DNA of 64,000 bases from Lepraria neglecta (Eukaryota > Ascomycota > Lecanoromycetes > Lecanorales > Stereocaulaceae), in assembly GCA_033220425.1 (NCBI GenBank), contig CM065652.1:2418001-2482000 (forward strand), given 5' to 3'. A program made the translations under genes and the position numbers. The stretch's first letter is position 1; every line of letters starts with the position of its first letter. This document shows positions 34,824 to 47,956 of the stretch, piece by piece. The notes under the pieces were generated by a model. It searched no databases and had not been told where the DNA came from. It saw nothing but the letters and a program-made list of their open reading frames with translations.

Positions 34824-37207
34824 CTAACCCTCTGCATCTATCTCATAGTTGTTCGACTTATGCTTCGGCTGGAAGTTGAAGTCCTTATGTGCTGGTCCAA
34901 GGAATATCTCGCTATGAGAATGTTAGCATTTAAAATACTTGGGAAAGATCTGCAAAGCTGTCGTACCTAATCTTGATCCAATCCTTGTAATTATCACTTC
35001 CCAGCAACGTCTCAAGATCGTTCCTCCCCCTCCAAGCAGGCGGACGATCCTGCAGACTTGGCGGCAGGTGCTCAAGGATCCCAACAGGTACGTATCGATA
35101 CGCGAAGCTCAGCCATTCCAGTAAGAATCGCCTTGTAGTTCCAATGCCCATCTCATCGGATCCCCAGGTCTCTAAGCCGTATCGGACGTATTGCTCAACT
35201 AGCGCAAGACGCTCACTGGCTGACTTGTCGATATACTGCCCCAGCTGTATCTCCTCGAAGATCCAAGGCTTGATCAATGCTCCTCGAGCAATCATGACTG
35301 AGTCAACCTTGGCTTCCTCAAGATGAGTGTTGTAGTCGACGTGAGAATAGCAGTCACCGTTGCCGAGGAAGTACATCTTGCCATTCGCGGCTTGTGACCT
35401 GCCATCCGGCTCTCGTCCTGTGTCAGCCAGAGCATCTCCTTTCTTGTTGTATTCGTTAATGAGAGCTGCACACTCCGAAATGTACTTCCAATCGGCATTC
35501 TTCGTGTATCTCTGCTGCCGGCTGCGACCATGGAGGGTAATAGCTGCTGCGCCAGACGGTCCACTACCAAGTTCCAGAGATTCTTGGCCGCCATACGCAA
35601 GGCGGTCTACCAGTTTCAAGGCATTAGGTTTATTATCTTTGGTACCCATCCGTATTTTGACGGTGATTGGGATTTCTCCAGAAACGGCGTTCATACCGCG
35701 AATAATCTTCTCCAGTTTCCCTTGACTGTCAAGAAGAGCCGACCCAGCGCCGGTGCGGTAGACCAGATCAATAGGGCAGCCGCAGTTCAGATCAATGACT
35801 CGCAGGTGTGGACACAGCTGGGTCAGGATCTCTGTAGTTTTGAGGGCTTGCCAGGGCTTGTTTGAGGCGATCTGGGCTCCGAACTTGGAGTCCTTCGCGT
35901 TGTCGTAATCCTTGACAACAGCGCTACTTGGCTTGTATGCCGGAGGAGTCGCTTCGGACTCGTAAGCACGTAGTAACGCCCATTCTGATTTCTGGCCTTG
36001 TATCAGTGGCAAGCCCATAGCCATCTCGGAATATGTAACTTGTGCGCCAAGACCAACACACAGGCGGCGGAATGGTAGATTACCCTGCGTTGTCAAAGGA
36101 GCAAGCACTGGTGTTTCCGGCCCAAAGTAGATCCTGCGCTTCTCCGATGGCAGAAAGGGTGGCTCGGTATAACGAGCTCTGTTCTCTTCGACGTTCACTT
36201 TTTGGCCACCAGTCTCGACTTCGTCGGCTTCTCTGCGACGGATTTTTGCCTCTTTGCGCGTCTGCTCCTCGATTTCCTTTCCACTGAGCTCTATCCATTC
36301 GTTGTATCGATCCGCTTTGGGGGTCTGAACTTTGCGCTTCATCAGGTCAATCTTTGCCTGCGTGGAAATCTCATTGATGGTCCCATTTTCGGAGACTCCG
36401 GGCACGGCGGTGTGACCGTTGCCACGATCCTCTTCAACCAAGACTAGTTCGTTCTTTCCATCTCCGCTCAGAATCTCTTTGCAATGCGATCCAACGAACC
36501 GGCATTTCCATCCCACATCACATTTACCTTTCATTTGCCAGATAGGGCAGACGCCACCAAACGTCGCCAGGTCGTGTCTCTTCCAATCCTTGAGATACTT
36601 GCGAAGGTCATGCTCAAATTTGCAGCTGCTTCCAAAGCGACACTCAGCTGGTGAAAACTCTGGGTTGTTTGCGCGGGTTGAACATAGGCCAACCTCGTCT
36701 CTCGAAGCTCCAAAATTGCGATTAGTGTTTTGACCACGCGACTTCTCTTTCTTCTTACCCCTATCACCACCTTTAGGTTGATCCACATAAGCAGCTCCTT
36801 CAGCAGCGTCATCATCTGCAACGGTAGCACTTTTGTCGCCCTTACTCCCAGGTGGATGCACAAGAAATCTGATCGCCGTAAGCCTGATACTCATTAAGGT
36901 ACCACGAGGATACTGCTGACTCTGGTTTGATTGGAGCAACTCCCTTCACTCTCTCACTCTTGGTAGGCTCAACATCCTCATTGCCTTGGTTCTGATCCAA
37001 CTTCCTTCTTTTCGTGGACGACTCTTCTACACCGTTCTCCACGCCGTGTCTTTCATACTTTTCCGCCTTAGTGATGGCAGAGTCCTCTGCCGTTTGGACA
37101 CCTTGGAGATGAGCCGCCTTGTCCGCCAAGCTAGATTCTGAAGGCTCTTCAAGCTTTACGGCTGGTTCTAATGGGTTAGCAAGCTGGTCCCCACCAACCT
37201 TCTCCAT
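34824..37207 (-). CDS. DUS3: tRNA-dihydrouridine(47) synthase
   Basis: The start at 37207 gives [16 protein letters not shown] 53-bp intron with the weak donor GTCAGC near 36885-36940 joins IKPE to [13 protein letters not shown]. Two CCCH zinc fingers follow ([14 protein letters not shown] and [16 protein letters not shown]). The flavin-binding TIM-barrel contains [12 protein letters not shown], the catalytic-Cys region [32 protein letters not shown] and [10 protein letters not shown] last intron (about 34912-34967) leads to [18 protein letters not shown] and the stop at 34824. The total is near 735 residues, usual for fungal Dus3. The enzyme reduces uridine 47 of cytoplasmic tRNAs, using FMN and NAD(P)H. 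It is intact. It diverges from SFP1. Confidence 0.95.
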
Positions 37208-37876
37208 GTCGGCAATTATGAATGTAACAGTCACGCCCTTTCATAGACTGAGCTTTGGGTTCAAGCCATTCGTGACAGACTTTTTGTTGAGGTCCTAATT
37301 GGGCTGAAACCGATGTTGTGTGCTTGGTGATGTAGATTCTCCTCCTCAAATCTGATTGGTGGGTTTCGTCGGTTGCAGTGACCAGGCTCGCGTGCGTTCC
37401 TATGGTTTTATAATAGATTCAAGGTGTAAAGATCGTTCGTGTAGAAGCGAAGGAAGAAGTTTAATTGTGCCGACGATGTCATAACCGTTTCATTTGCATA
37501 TACTTTTACGCCTTGGACGGCGCCTTGGGCCACGGTAGGTCAATTCATGAGCTCCCCTCCTGCTGTGGGTCGCCTCGTCTGAACAGGCACAGCGCACAGC
37601 TGCAGTCTTCCGATCAGTGATCCCAAATTCGTATTCCGAGAGGCGAGAGAAGGCAAGGGAAATAATTGGATCGACTCGAGGGTTAATACTCCTTTACCTT
37701 TAGTCGCAGTGGCACTGCGGCCTGGGTTGAAGCGGCTAAAGAGGCAGTTTGAGCCGTCACTTCCACTTTCACTTTCACTTTCGCCCAACCTCGAACAACC
37801 ACACGTCACATTTCAACTGAAGGCCTACCGGAGGGGGATAACACCACATATACAACAAGAGGATATAGGAGACTGA
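37208..37876. promoter_or_regulatory. Bidirectional promoter region between DUS3 and SFP1
   Basis: Two growth-related genes diverge from this roughly 0.7-kb interval. It contains a repeated CACTTT pyrimidine tract near 37763-37784 on the plus strand. The first exon and start codon of the SFP1 gene must also lie here, since the plus-strand frame shows no ATG before 38274. Confidence 0.5.
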
Positions 37877-40230
37877 ACATACCGTCTCAGCAGTCTTACA
37901 TCTATTAGTCACACACTCTCCGCACCCTTTTCCGACGAATACACCGCTCCTTTCCGAACTTCCAACCAAGTCGTAAAGCTGGATTCCCGAGACACCCCAC
38001 CTCCTTTGCACTTCTCGCCAGCTGTGAGCGATCGTGAGCGCTCGTCAACTGCAGAGACAACTCCTATAGGCACTCCGAGAGGCTTTTCGACAGGCTTTCC
38101 GCGCAAAGCGGAAAAAGAGAAGGAGAGTCTCTTCTCTTGGCACCACAAGCACGGTGGATTCGCCAGCAGCAACAGCTCTTACGTTGACTCGACGCTTTTG
38201 GAATCAGATCTCGAAGACTCGACCTTCCCTCTTTTCAATGACCCTTCAGATCACCTAGACATGGGGAGTCGCACAACGCCCATCGATATCGCCACACCGT
38301 CTCGGCATGGTTCTCCTCGGAGCTCCAACTTAACATCCGCTCTTCAAACTACCTCTGGCAACGAAGCGCGACCAACATCAGCTATGGATATTGGAGGAGG
38401 GCAATTCAAGGGGTTCGGGTCTGGCTTTGGAGGAGCGGGCTCAGGGTCACAATATGGCAGTGGAGCACAACCGATCTCCGTGAACGCTTCGAATCGGGAA
38501 AAGCCACGGAGGGAGAGCTTAGCTAGCAGTATGGTCACTGGGATGAGCTGGGGAGGCAACTCTGTTGGCAGCTGGATTCGCGACGAGTATGTTTCTACAA
38601 ATTGAGAGATCTACGCATCTTTGCTGACGTTCTATAGCATTATCATGCAAGGGACATCGCCGTTTGCTTACCAATCGCCCTCATTCCATTCATCGTCCTA
38701 TCTTCCGAAGTTGGAAGCAAACTTCATGCGAGACTTCAGTTGCTGTGGACTGACACTTGCTACTTTACATGAATTATTGCAACACTATGAAGAACAACAT
38801 ACAGACCAGATGCCACCATCATTACAAAAGCAGAACTCGAATCAAAATAATTCTCCACCGGACAGCAAAGCTGCACTCGCATCTGCCGCCGCTACAGGTA
38901 TACAGGGACAGGGCAGACAGCCGCCGCCGCAGAAGATCGATACAACCACACAAGGCCAAGCTACGCCCCCGAGCACGTCAACCCCAGCGACGCCAAGACA
39001 ATCCCGACAATCTGCTCAAGTGACGCGGGGCTTCGCACCTAGGCAGCCCGCAGCGTTACAGGATGATGATGCAGTGGGAGATATGGAGATGGAAGATGAC
39101 TTCGAAATGGCTCCCATGCAGCAGGCGCAGTATCCATCACAAAACCGGGCCAGGATAACACAGCCGTCTCAATTCGGGCAGCCTGCGTCTAGTCGAGTAC
39201 CCCCACTAGATATGAATGCATTGAACATGGGAAATCCATTACAACAACAACACCAAGGCCTGCGAAACTCCCAACCTACAACGCCGGTATCTGCTGGCAG
39301 AAACGGCATGTATCACAACAATCCCACAGTGTCCTCCGTCAATACGCCAACCCTCAGCACCTACAATAATAGTACACACCCTCTGCATCAGCAGCAGCAA
39401 TTCTACACGCCTGACTCATCGGCCCCTGGGACACCCAACGAGCTTGACGGGGACTTTGTTGGCAATATGGGCAACATGAACATGGGCAATATGCAATACA
39501 ACCAACCATTTGGTGGATACGACTACGGAAATCGCAATGAGATGTTAAATGTGTGCATTGACGAGCCAGCGAAGACGCTATGGAGTCTGAATGGTGGAGG
39601 ATGGAACAATCCTCAACAACCACAACAGCAGCAGCTGCTGCTGCAACAGCCACAGGCTACATCTGCAACTCAGCTCGGTGATGGCCAGTACAGCGAAAAT
39701 AGCGAGCTTGCAAGAACGATACGGGAGCAGCAGAAGCTGGCAGGAGTACCTGATCCATCGGCTGATGGGGGTGTACCTAAGCCGTTCCACTGTCCAGTCA
39801 TTGGTTGCGAAAAGGCATACAAGAATCAGAATGGGTTGAAATATCACAAAGCCGTAAGCCGAACCTTTCGTCTCTCCAGTGCTCTCTCCACCCCAATCCC
39901 ACGCCCTTGAAACCACACTATCCACGACATCTGCTGACCCACATACAGCATGGACACAACACGCAAAAACTCCACGCAAACGAAAACGGCACTTTCTCCA
40001 TCGTCGACCCCGAAACCCTCAATCCCTACCCCGGCACCCTCGGCATGGAAAAGCACAAGCCCCATCGCTGCAGCACCTGTGGAAAACGCTACAAAAATCT
40101 CAACGGACTCAAATACCACAAAAACCACTCCCCACAATGCGATTCCGAGATCCAAAACCCCTTCCCTCCAAGCCAATCCCAACAGAAGAACGCTCAACAA
40201 AATCAAGAACAATTGGACATGGAGTTATAG
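37877..40230 (+). CDS. SFP1: C2H2 zinc-finger transcription factor Sfp1
   Basis: The frame is open from 37877 but lacks an ATG near its beginning. A small upstream first exon is therefore likely; the true start is unresolved and the given start marks only the open frame. The exon ends at 38586 (GSWIRD/GTATGT) and continues from 38638 with IIMQGTSPFAYQSPSFH and LEANFMRDFSCCGLTL, the conserved Sfp1 N-terminal finger. A long Gln/Pro/Asn-rich middle region follows. The intron 39854-39948 splits the split-finger pair: FHCPVIGCEKAYKNQNGLKYHKA, then HGHNTQ, then HRCSTCGKRYKNLNGLKYHK. The stop is at 40230. Sfp1 regulates ribosome biogenesis and cell size downstream of TORC1 in yeast. The gene looks intact. 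Confidence 0.9.
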
Positions 40231-43200
40231 CTGATACCACTCTCCTTCTATATCGGTGCCTTTTTCTGTATACCTACGTCTTTCGATCAAATTGAACTAG
40301 CTCTTCCGGGTTGCACGGTGTTGGGGCGTTATATAATGGGATATACAACTTTTCGTCATGGCATTGCACTGGCGCTGGGGTCGCATACTTTATTATACCC
40401 CCTCGCTGCGTGCTTGCTGGATTCGCATTGTGGCGGTCCTCAAACGTAATTAACTGCTGGTGGTGTACTGTACGATGTATTTCGCGGGAAGGAAAGGAAC
40501 AGACTGGATAGATAGACATTCGCCATACTGTGAGGGCTAGTTCTCCTCGCTAAGAAGCTTGGGTAGAATTACCTTCGTTGGCTATTTTGTCATCGGCTTT
40601 TTTGAGATAGAAAGTTGATTGTGTATTGGTAGCTTATCTTCTCTCCTATACAAGACTGTGCCCGGGGAATTGCATCTTACTAAGTTCGTTCAACTCGCTC
40701 AACTCCTTTATTGAACGTCGAGAACGTGAAGATACTGCCCTTGCTTTTGACCCTTCGCTGGCTTTTCACCCGTTTTTTGGTCTCCACGACCCAATGGTGG
40801 GAAGCTCTTGACAACAGCAAATAGGGCAAAATGTCTATCTCGTGTTGCATTTCAACTCTACGGACTTTTCTACATGGCGTACTATTCAAGCCCATCTATT
40901 CCACAATAAAATCCATCTACAAAGGGAACAGAACTCACTATACTGGGTATCTCCGCTCCCGGAACGCCGCGCTATGTGTTAAAAACGTAGTAGAACACAC
41001 CCAATCACTGGCTTTCAATCGTATTCGTTTCCCCATCCATATCCGCCTCAATAGCGTGTTGCCCACCTGCATCAGCATTGCCCCCCATATCAACAGCAAT
41101 CCACTCCCCTCACACCACCATCCGTCGCCAGGACCTTGAAACCCTGACCAAGTTGGAGAGCCACCTTCAGCACACCAGACCAGAACCCCCTTCAATATCA
41201 GCATCCGAAGTATTAACGACTTTAACACCGCTCCTCCTCAGCATCTCCCAGATAGCGCAAACATGGAGCAGTAGCGTTCTCTCCGGTTCCTGGGCGCAGT
41301 ATAGCTTCTTCGTTAGCTAAGGGTACAAGTGTCCGAAGTCAGACTGGGAGAGGTGCGCAGAGCCGAGAGGGTAGATGATGGGCGGCGCTGCTGTTGTAAC
41401 CGGTGATGTGATATCGCGCGTCGGCGCTCGTGACGGCGATGAGAGCTCTGAGAGAGAGTGCCAACTTCGTATGGATCTGTGTAAGCTGGCCCGGCTGGGA
41501 AGCTAGGGACCTTGAAGAGGAAAAATAAAGACGCCATAGCAGCAAAGTTGCGCAAGGCTAAAACAGACACATTTGGCAGGCGAGCAGGTGAGCAACAAGA
41601 GTGCTGGGCACATACAGTAGCACATCACAAAGAGACCGCAAGAAAGAGAAGGTAGCTGTACTTTTGTTCATGCGCTAGAAACATGACATCACTATACAGC
41701 GTAACAGACTAAAAGAAAGAAGGGGAAAGAAGGGCGCAGCAAGTGGCGACAATGGGCAGGCAGTAGTAAGTGTAGGATAGAATGAGGTAGAAATGTTTTT
41801 GCAATCCGTTTGTGATCGTCGGGCTTTCGGAATGTGTAAACTCCGTCCTCCGAGCCCTAATTGGACTAAATCTTAGACTACATTAGGGCTTGCTACACTA
41901 GACCACATTGAAGGACGTTGAGGTGTTTGTAATGCGAGGAGGGACAGAATGTGTATGTGGACAGCGAAGACCCCGAGAAGCGAGTGGGCTCTGGCGGCTC
42001 AATATGTTGGCTTTTCTCTCGAGCTGTAAAGGGTACGCCTCTCCTAGAAGTATTGAGATCCCCATCTATTACCCTCGCTGTCTTATGTCAATCATGAAAG
42101 GGTATGCTTGAATGGCCATAGAAGTTACTGCAGGCAGAACCCGCCGGTGAAAAGGTATAGGTACTGAGTCCCATCGGTCGACAAATATATCCTTCCTCCT
42201 CGATCGTTTGCCTATCAACAACTCTACACACTGTGCGAGATCTGCGAGTTGCGGAGTGTATTGAACGTCTGCTAATTTCGACCATAGGAAGGACCTTTCC
42301 CAACTGGGAGCAGACTGGTCCGGTATGAATAACATGCTGCTTTAAACAAGAACCTCCAAATGGTGTGGCTGATGTATGCAAAGGCAATAGCTGGGTATCG
42401 AGGCCTCTCTTGCTAGCTGCTAGGCCGGTCTGGGCCTCTGTGCACACACCACTATTAAAGGGAGCCTCGACTCGCGGCCAGACTCATGACAGGATCACCA
42501 CTCATCGTGCTCTGATATGCCTTCGTGCATGGCGGGTGGGGGCGGCATGGGACGCTTGTAGTTGCTAAGTACGGACTTGGTAATGATGGTACCAACATAG
42601 GAGGTAGCCTGGTGCTTAGCCTGTGGCTTTTGCTGGATTGGCCTTGTAGATGTCAGACCTAAGGACGATAGTCTGGTGCTGCAGAGTAGTAATCTGTGAT
42701 ACAGAGTAGTATAGTAATCACTGAAGGGTAAGCCAAAACCGCGGGTGGCCATGGGATGCTGGCATAAGTACGTCTATACCTTTCCGATTTACAGATCCAA
42801 ATTGCCATCAGGCGTTTCAAAACAATGATATATATGTTCTTGCTCCCCTCAGTCACTCGTCGAAGATGCATTCACGTCATCATCCTCGAACCTCCTTTGA
42901 TGAACAGCGCTCTGCTTGGGGAGGGTGAGCGTTTGCTGCGTCTCCTACCGTGGTCCAACGTCGAAGAGGCTTTTGACGGATTTTCGAAGAGCATGTTATG
43001 GCTAGGGTGTACAGATTGTTCTTGATATCTCCCAGTGTTGCTCTTCCTTGTCGTTGCAAGTTGGCATCTCTTTCAAAGTTCGTGAAAAAAAAAGCCGGCT
43101 CATCGCAATTGGTGGTCGAAGTCTTGGCAAAGTGATCGACAAAAACAACGTCTCCTTTCCTGATTTTCGCGTTCAGTAATCACCTCATTTCAAAAGAGTC

Positions 43201-45532
43201 ATCTAGAAGACGCAAGACCCTTGATAATCCATCAAATTCACTAACACAAGCATTTTAGCGCATTCAGATTGCTGGAGGAAGACCCGGTATTCGCGCAGTC
43301 CACTTAATACCGATGCTAGGTGCATTGCGCAGATCGACGGCGCCATTTACCAGCTCCCGTTTGAGATAGGCTGATCATAGGCAACAAGACTGGCGTTTCA
43401 TGCCTTTGCTGCTGCCGGTATCTCCCTTAATGCACTCAACTCTTTGCCTCCCGGCTAGCTCCTGCGACTTGACCTGGACCACCCCAAACCTAGTCGCATA
43501 GCCTGCAGCATCCGTCGGGCACGGAGGAAGACATATTGGGAGGCCATCGCTCGTAGTTGACAGATCGAGGTTCGCGTCGGGCTTGCAACGTGGCGTGCGG
43601 GATTGTCGAGCTGAGGGGACATGACAAGTTGACACCGGACGAAACTTCTAGCGTGAGCTGGCTTGGTCCTGGTTGAACAGGGAAGTGGAAAAACATCGTC
43701 CAGTTTTACGTTCAATTGGTCCGCCCACAGGTCATCTTCATGAGGTGATCATGCGTCGTGATGCATGTTGCTTACATCCCCGAGCCAGTACTTTCCACGT
43801 CGTCGTATCCGCTTAATACACCACTTTAGTCTATACCTCGAGTCTCCACCGCTCAATGAAATCAGAAGCGAGAAAGTTCATGATTGGCGCCCTGCATTGC
43901 AGAATAGATTGGTAACCACCGAGCTAATGCTAGCCAGATTGCGGTCGATCACTCGCCATCAAAGCCCCGGGTGACAAATACTATGTGGAGACGCTAGGCC
44001 AAGGGTTGTGCTCTCATTCACCATTCAACAGCTCAGCTTGCCGATGTCCATGCCCGGCCCTTCATCGATTCGGCCGCAAAAGGCGGTGCTGCGAGCCCGG
44101 AGCAAATATGTTTGTGCGCAGGTTATCCTCCGAGTCTTACAGGCGTTGGAAAGCTGAGGTGTTTGGTCAGATGAAGAAGACAAGTAGGTTTTAAGCTGCG
44201 GGAGAATTCCAATAACAGAGCATAAGGAATGTTAGTTGGATGAGGATGATCAGTTGCGGAGTGGGCGGAGAACATTTCCTCCAATTCTGCGTTGCATGAG
44301 GCAAACCTGCCGGTCCCTAGACAGGAGGGGTAGTCATTTGCAGTTTACTTCAAGAGATACGATTGGCTTTAATGGCCATTATCTGTCCAGACAGAAACAT
44401 GAAATGAGAGGGGTCGGCGTCGGAACTACACACTGTGCGTGGAAGGATTTGCTTTTTTCGAGGAGCTGATTGAAGTGGATGGGCAACAAAGCTCGAAGAC
44501 TGTGCTCAGACGGACACGCTTTGCGTCTTGTATGTTTCACACAGAGCTACATGATAGATAAATGAGACGTTCATGTAAGACCAACATCAATAAACAAATT
44601 TTGATACTCAATAACAAGTCCAGCAATATGCCAGCTGGATTAATCAGCGTTGGATACACCAACAAGCAGCCTGCATCATTGGCAGCGGCTGTGCCATCAG
44701 TTCTCGCAAATGCATCTGATAGGCCGAATCAGCAAAAGTCATAAGGATTCGGCAGTGTGATAATATTACATAGGTCACTAGTCATACCAGGTGAAACTCA
44801 CATTAGGGTTAAAGCGCTGCTCCACGTGGAGGAAATGCGGGAATGTTCGTTATCCAGCAAGCGTGACGAAAAGTTTTAGAGCGTTAATACGACGCCGGAG
44901 ACGAATGTTGGTCTCTTTAAGAAATCTCCCGTCGTTTCATTTATGGTGGGTTTTCCTTACTGTGGCTGTGAAAGCGTGAAAATCGTTTCAAAAGCAAGCT
45001 GCATGCCCAATCTGGACTAGCAGCGGGCTGAATTAACAGTTTCCTCTCCCTCGAGTCCCTGCATTTGTGAGGCGTGAGACATACGTACTGCTAAGCCGTC
45101 TTGTGCAGATTGTGTGCCACTGGTGGAGGCTCAGGGCGAGTCCCTAATTTGCAATGTGTTCTAGAAAAAGTCTAGATGGACGATAGCCACACGGATGCAC
45201 TAGACGGACTGAGTGAGCGTGGCATTTGATCTACACAAGCATGTGTTAGTCCCGCGTTGCATTAGGTCGAAGCAGGCTCCCATATACCTATATCAAAGCA
45301 CCTCTCAGCCTTCAAATCCCCAGAATGAGAAACGCAGCTTCACCTTTTCTTGACGAACCGGATTTAGGCAAAAGCGACAGAATAGGTTAGCGCTGGTTTT
45401 TTCTTTGCCAAGAAGAAGAGTAAGCCCTAGTCAGAGATGATTGGACGATGGCTGACAGTAGTCCAAAGACCGTTAGAAGCAAAACCCTTGGGAATCGGGG
45501 TTAAAGAGTAATCACGCACGCGGGCATTACAA
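40231..45532. other. Gene desert of 5.3 kb
   Basis: I find no gene I can defend. On the minus strand at about 41080-41545 there are coding-like pieces in several frames (SFPAGPAYTDPYEVGTL and VVNTSDADIEGGSGL) that may be a decayed gene; I cannot place the family. The rest holds short frames only. The stretch also includes the upstream region of the bZIP gene. Confidence 0.4.
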
Positions 45533-47761
45533 ATGGACGACGCCGAGTCAGCAAGTAGAAGAGGAGGCAACAACGAGGAATATTACCGATACAGTCCTCT
45601 TGGGTTCTTCAGTGATTCCTACTTCACCCATCCTTTGCCCTACAACGAGGAGCAGAATGTCAACTCTGCGCAAGCAGGCTCGATAGGGTTTGGAATGAAC
45701 ACAGACTCGCAGGGCGCCACTAACTACGCGGGCTACCAGTCTCACCAAACGCAAGCGCCAACATCCATGGATCTTGACGTTCTGTCCGCCGAAAATTATC
45801 ATGAGGGTCCCTATAGCCGTGGAATCCCTTCACCGCGCGTCAGTGGTAGCACTCAAGTGTATGGGGGTCTTTTGGTTGATAAACCAAGCGACGTGAAGGC
45901 TCCAAGCTCACCCGCAGGTATGAAGACCCGTAGATCCACCAAAAAGGAGGCCTCGAAAAGTGGAAGTGCGGATGAAGCCGTTACTCGCCAAAGGGGGAGA
46001 CCCCGTCTGGATAATCGAGACCAGACAGCTGCTGAAGTAAGTCTTCACAGTAGATTAGCTAACCTGCCAAACTAACTTCAAAAAGCGTCGGCGCACCCAA
46101 ATCAGACTCGCTCAGCGAGCATACCGCCAGCGAAAGGAGACAACTATTTCCGGACTGAACCGACGAGTAACGTCGTTAGAAAGAACAATCGAAGACATGA
46201 ATAAGGCTTTTCTGGACTTCAACGAGAAAGCAATTGCAGCAGGGATACAGAAGGGCCCCCCTCCTCTTGCGAAGCAGCTTGAATTGACAGCGGAACGCAT
46301 ATCGGAGCTCGCAAAAACCAGCAAGCACGAGTCGGACAACGAAGAAGAAGAGAATGAACCTAACCTGTCAGCCCAGACGGTAGAGATTGGTCAGGAGAGG
46401 GCCCCCAACAGTCGACGAACAGCGGCGGGCTCGGGAATCACTCCAGCATCAATGCTTGGGTACCAGACCACGTTTGAGGAAGAGCCTGACGATTATGACG
46501 GTGAGATTGCCCATCAAGATCCGGCGCCACCCGCACAGTTGGACCAATTCCCTCTGTCGGACTGGACAGCGACTGAAGCATTGCAGCAGTATCGGAATGA
46601 TTTTCCCCAGCCAACAACGGCCACAGAGGATGAGAGCCAATCTATGCAGCAATATCGAGTCGAGATTCCGGAGACGACCATTTTTGCGCAAAACTCTTTA
46701 TCCTTTGACCTAATGACGCTTCCTGAAGATCTCAACTCATCTGTTGGGAAGAGGTCCCTTGAGCTGATGTCCTTGCCAATGCCAACAAGCCATAGCTACC
46801 AAGAGACGTCTTTCGCGCGTCGACTGATGCGAAGTACCGTCGAAGCAAACATTCGACTTATGACGAATCCTAACTCGAGGCCAGAGGACCTCCAGCGGCT
46901 GTGCAGATTTACGTGGTGTTTTGGAAAATCGTCTGATATGATAGAACACATGATGACGATGGCGCAGAAGACGGTTAGAGATGGGATTGAAAATTGGGAA
47001 GCACCTCGGCTTCATCTAGGTGGAGCTGGGCTCCATTATCCGAGGGAGGGTGTAGATGGAGAAACTCCAGCCCCAGATTGGTGGGCGAACGAAGTTCCTA
47101 TGGGCCCACGGCGTTCAACCCAGCCAGAAACACCAATGCCTGACGATATTGCAATCGCCGAGATTATCCAGAGGGTTCAGGTGGCGGGTGATTGGTTTGA
47201 CTCGAGTGATGTCGAGCAGTATTTGCGGAGGAAGGGACTCTACCTGGACGGTCAATCCTCCATAGTCGAGATCACAGAGCCAGATGAGATGGTACCAGAA
47301 CTCCAAGAGATCCAGATACCCTCCGTCAGCAGTCCAGAAGTGTCGTCGCCCAAAGACAGTATTAGAGGGCCTCTCAGCCCTCAAGGCATCGATACAAGCT
47401 GGTTCAATGATCCCTTCGTGTCGGGCACCGATTATGGCTGGACTGAGGACATGCCCGTCCCTGATGTGAACATGGACTTCTCTTTTGGCAATGTCGATTA
47501 TTCATTCCCGAAGGACGTTGACCCCTCCTTTGACTTCAGCCAGTATCCTGAGACCATGCCAACCTTCAACACCAAGATGAAGAAGTTCCTCGACGTTGAG
47601 AAGTTCTTGAACGGTAAGACTTCACGCCAAGAGTCCATTTATGCTAGCAGCTAACCTTCGTAGCGATGTCGCAAGAGAGCACTTGTATCGGTCGTACAGC
47701 TGGTTTCCGAAAGGCTACTATTGACTCGGCCTTGACATCGGCGACGATAGAGCAATTTTAG
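45533..47761 (+). CDS. bZIP transcription factor
   Basis: Three exons: 45533-46036, 46086-47613 and 47664-47761, all with good splice sites and matching phases. The protein begins MDDAESASRRGGNNEE. The basic region starts at the first junction, RRRTQIRLAQRAYRQRKETT, followed directly by a short leucine-zipper-like helix (ISGLNRRVTSLERTIEDMN). The basic region of the form R-x-Q-x-R-x-A-Q-R-A-Y-R-x-R-K resembles the fungal Yap/Pap1 type. The rest has an acidic linker, a conserved central region (RLMRSTVEANIRLMTNP and LCRFTWCFGKSSDMI) and a short last exon ending TIDSALTSATIEQF. Length is about 710 residues. It is nuclear by inference, and its targets are unknown. A second copy of the last exon lies 370 bp downstream. 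Confidence 0.92.
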
Positions 47762-47956
47762 ACGTAGCAGGAGGCACGACGGCGGGTTAATGTAGGAGGG
47801 AAAGTCGTCGGCGAATATTCCGCGTATGACGGGAAATCGTAAGGCTTCCAATTGGGGATTGGTTTGTTGGATGTTTTCCGCCACTTTCTCGCCTCATCCT
47901 CCATTCACATCATTCACGTCCAAGAAGACGCGTCAACTGACCTTTCCATTGAGAGT

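Noticed and set aside
36531-36863. Minus-strand second frame in the 5' part of DUS3
   Set aside because: Shadow of DUS3, whose zinc fingers are read in the other frame.
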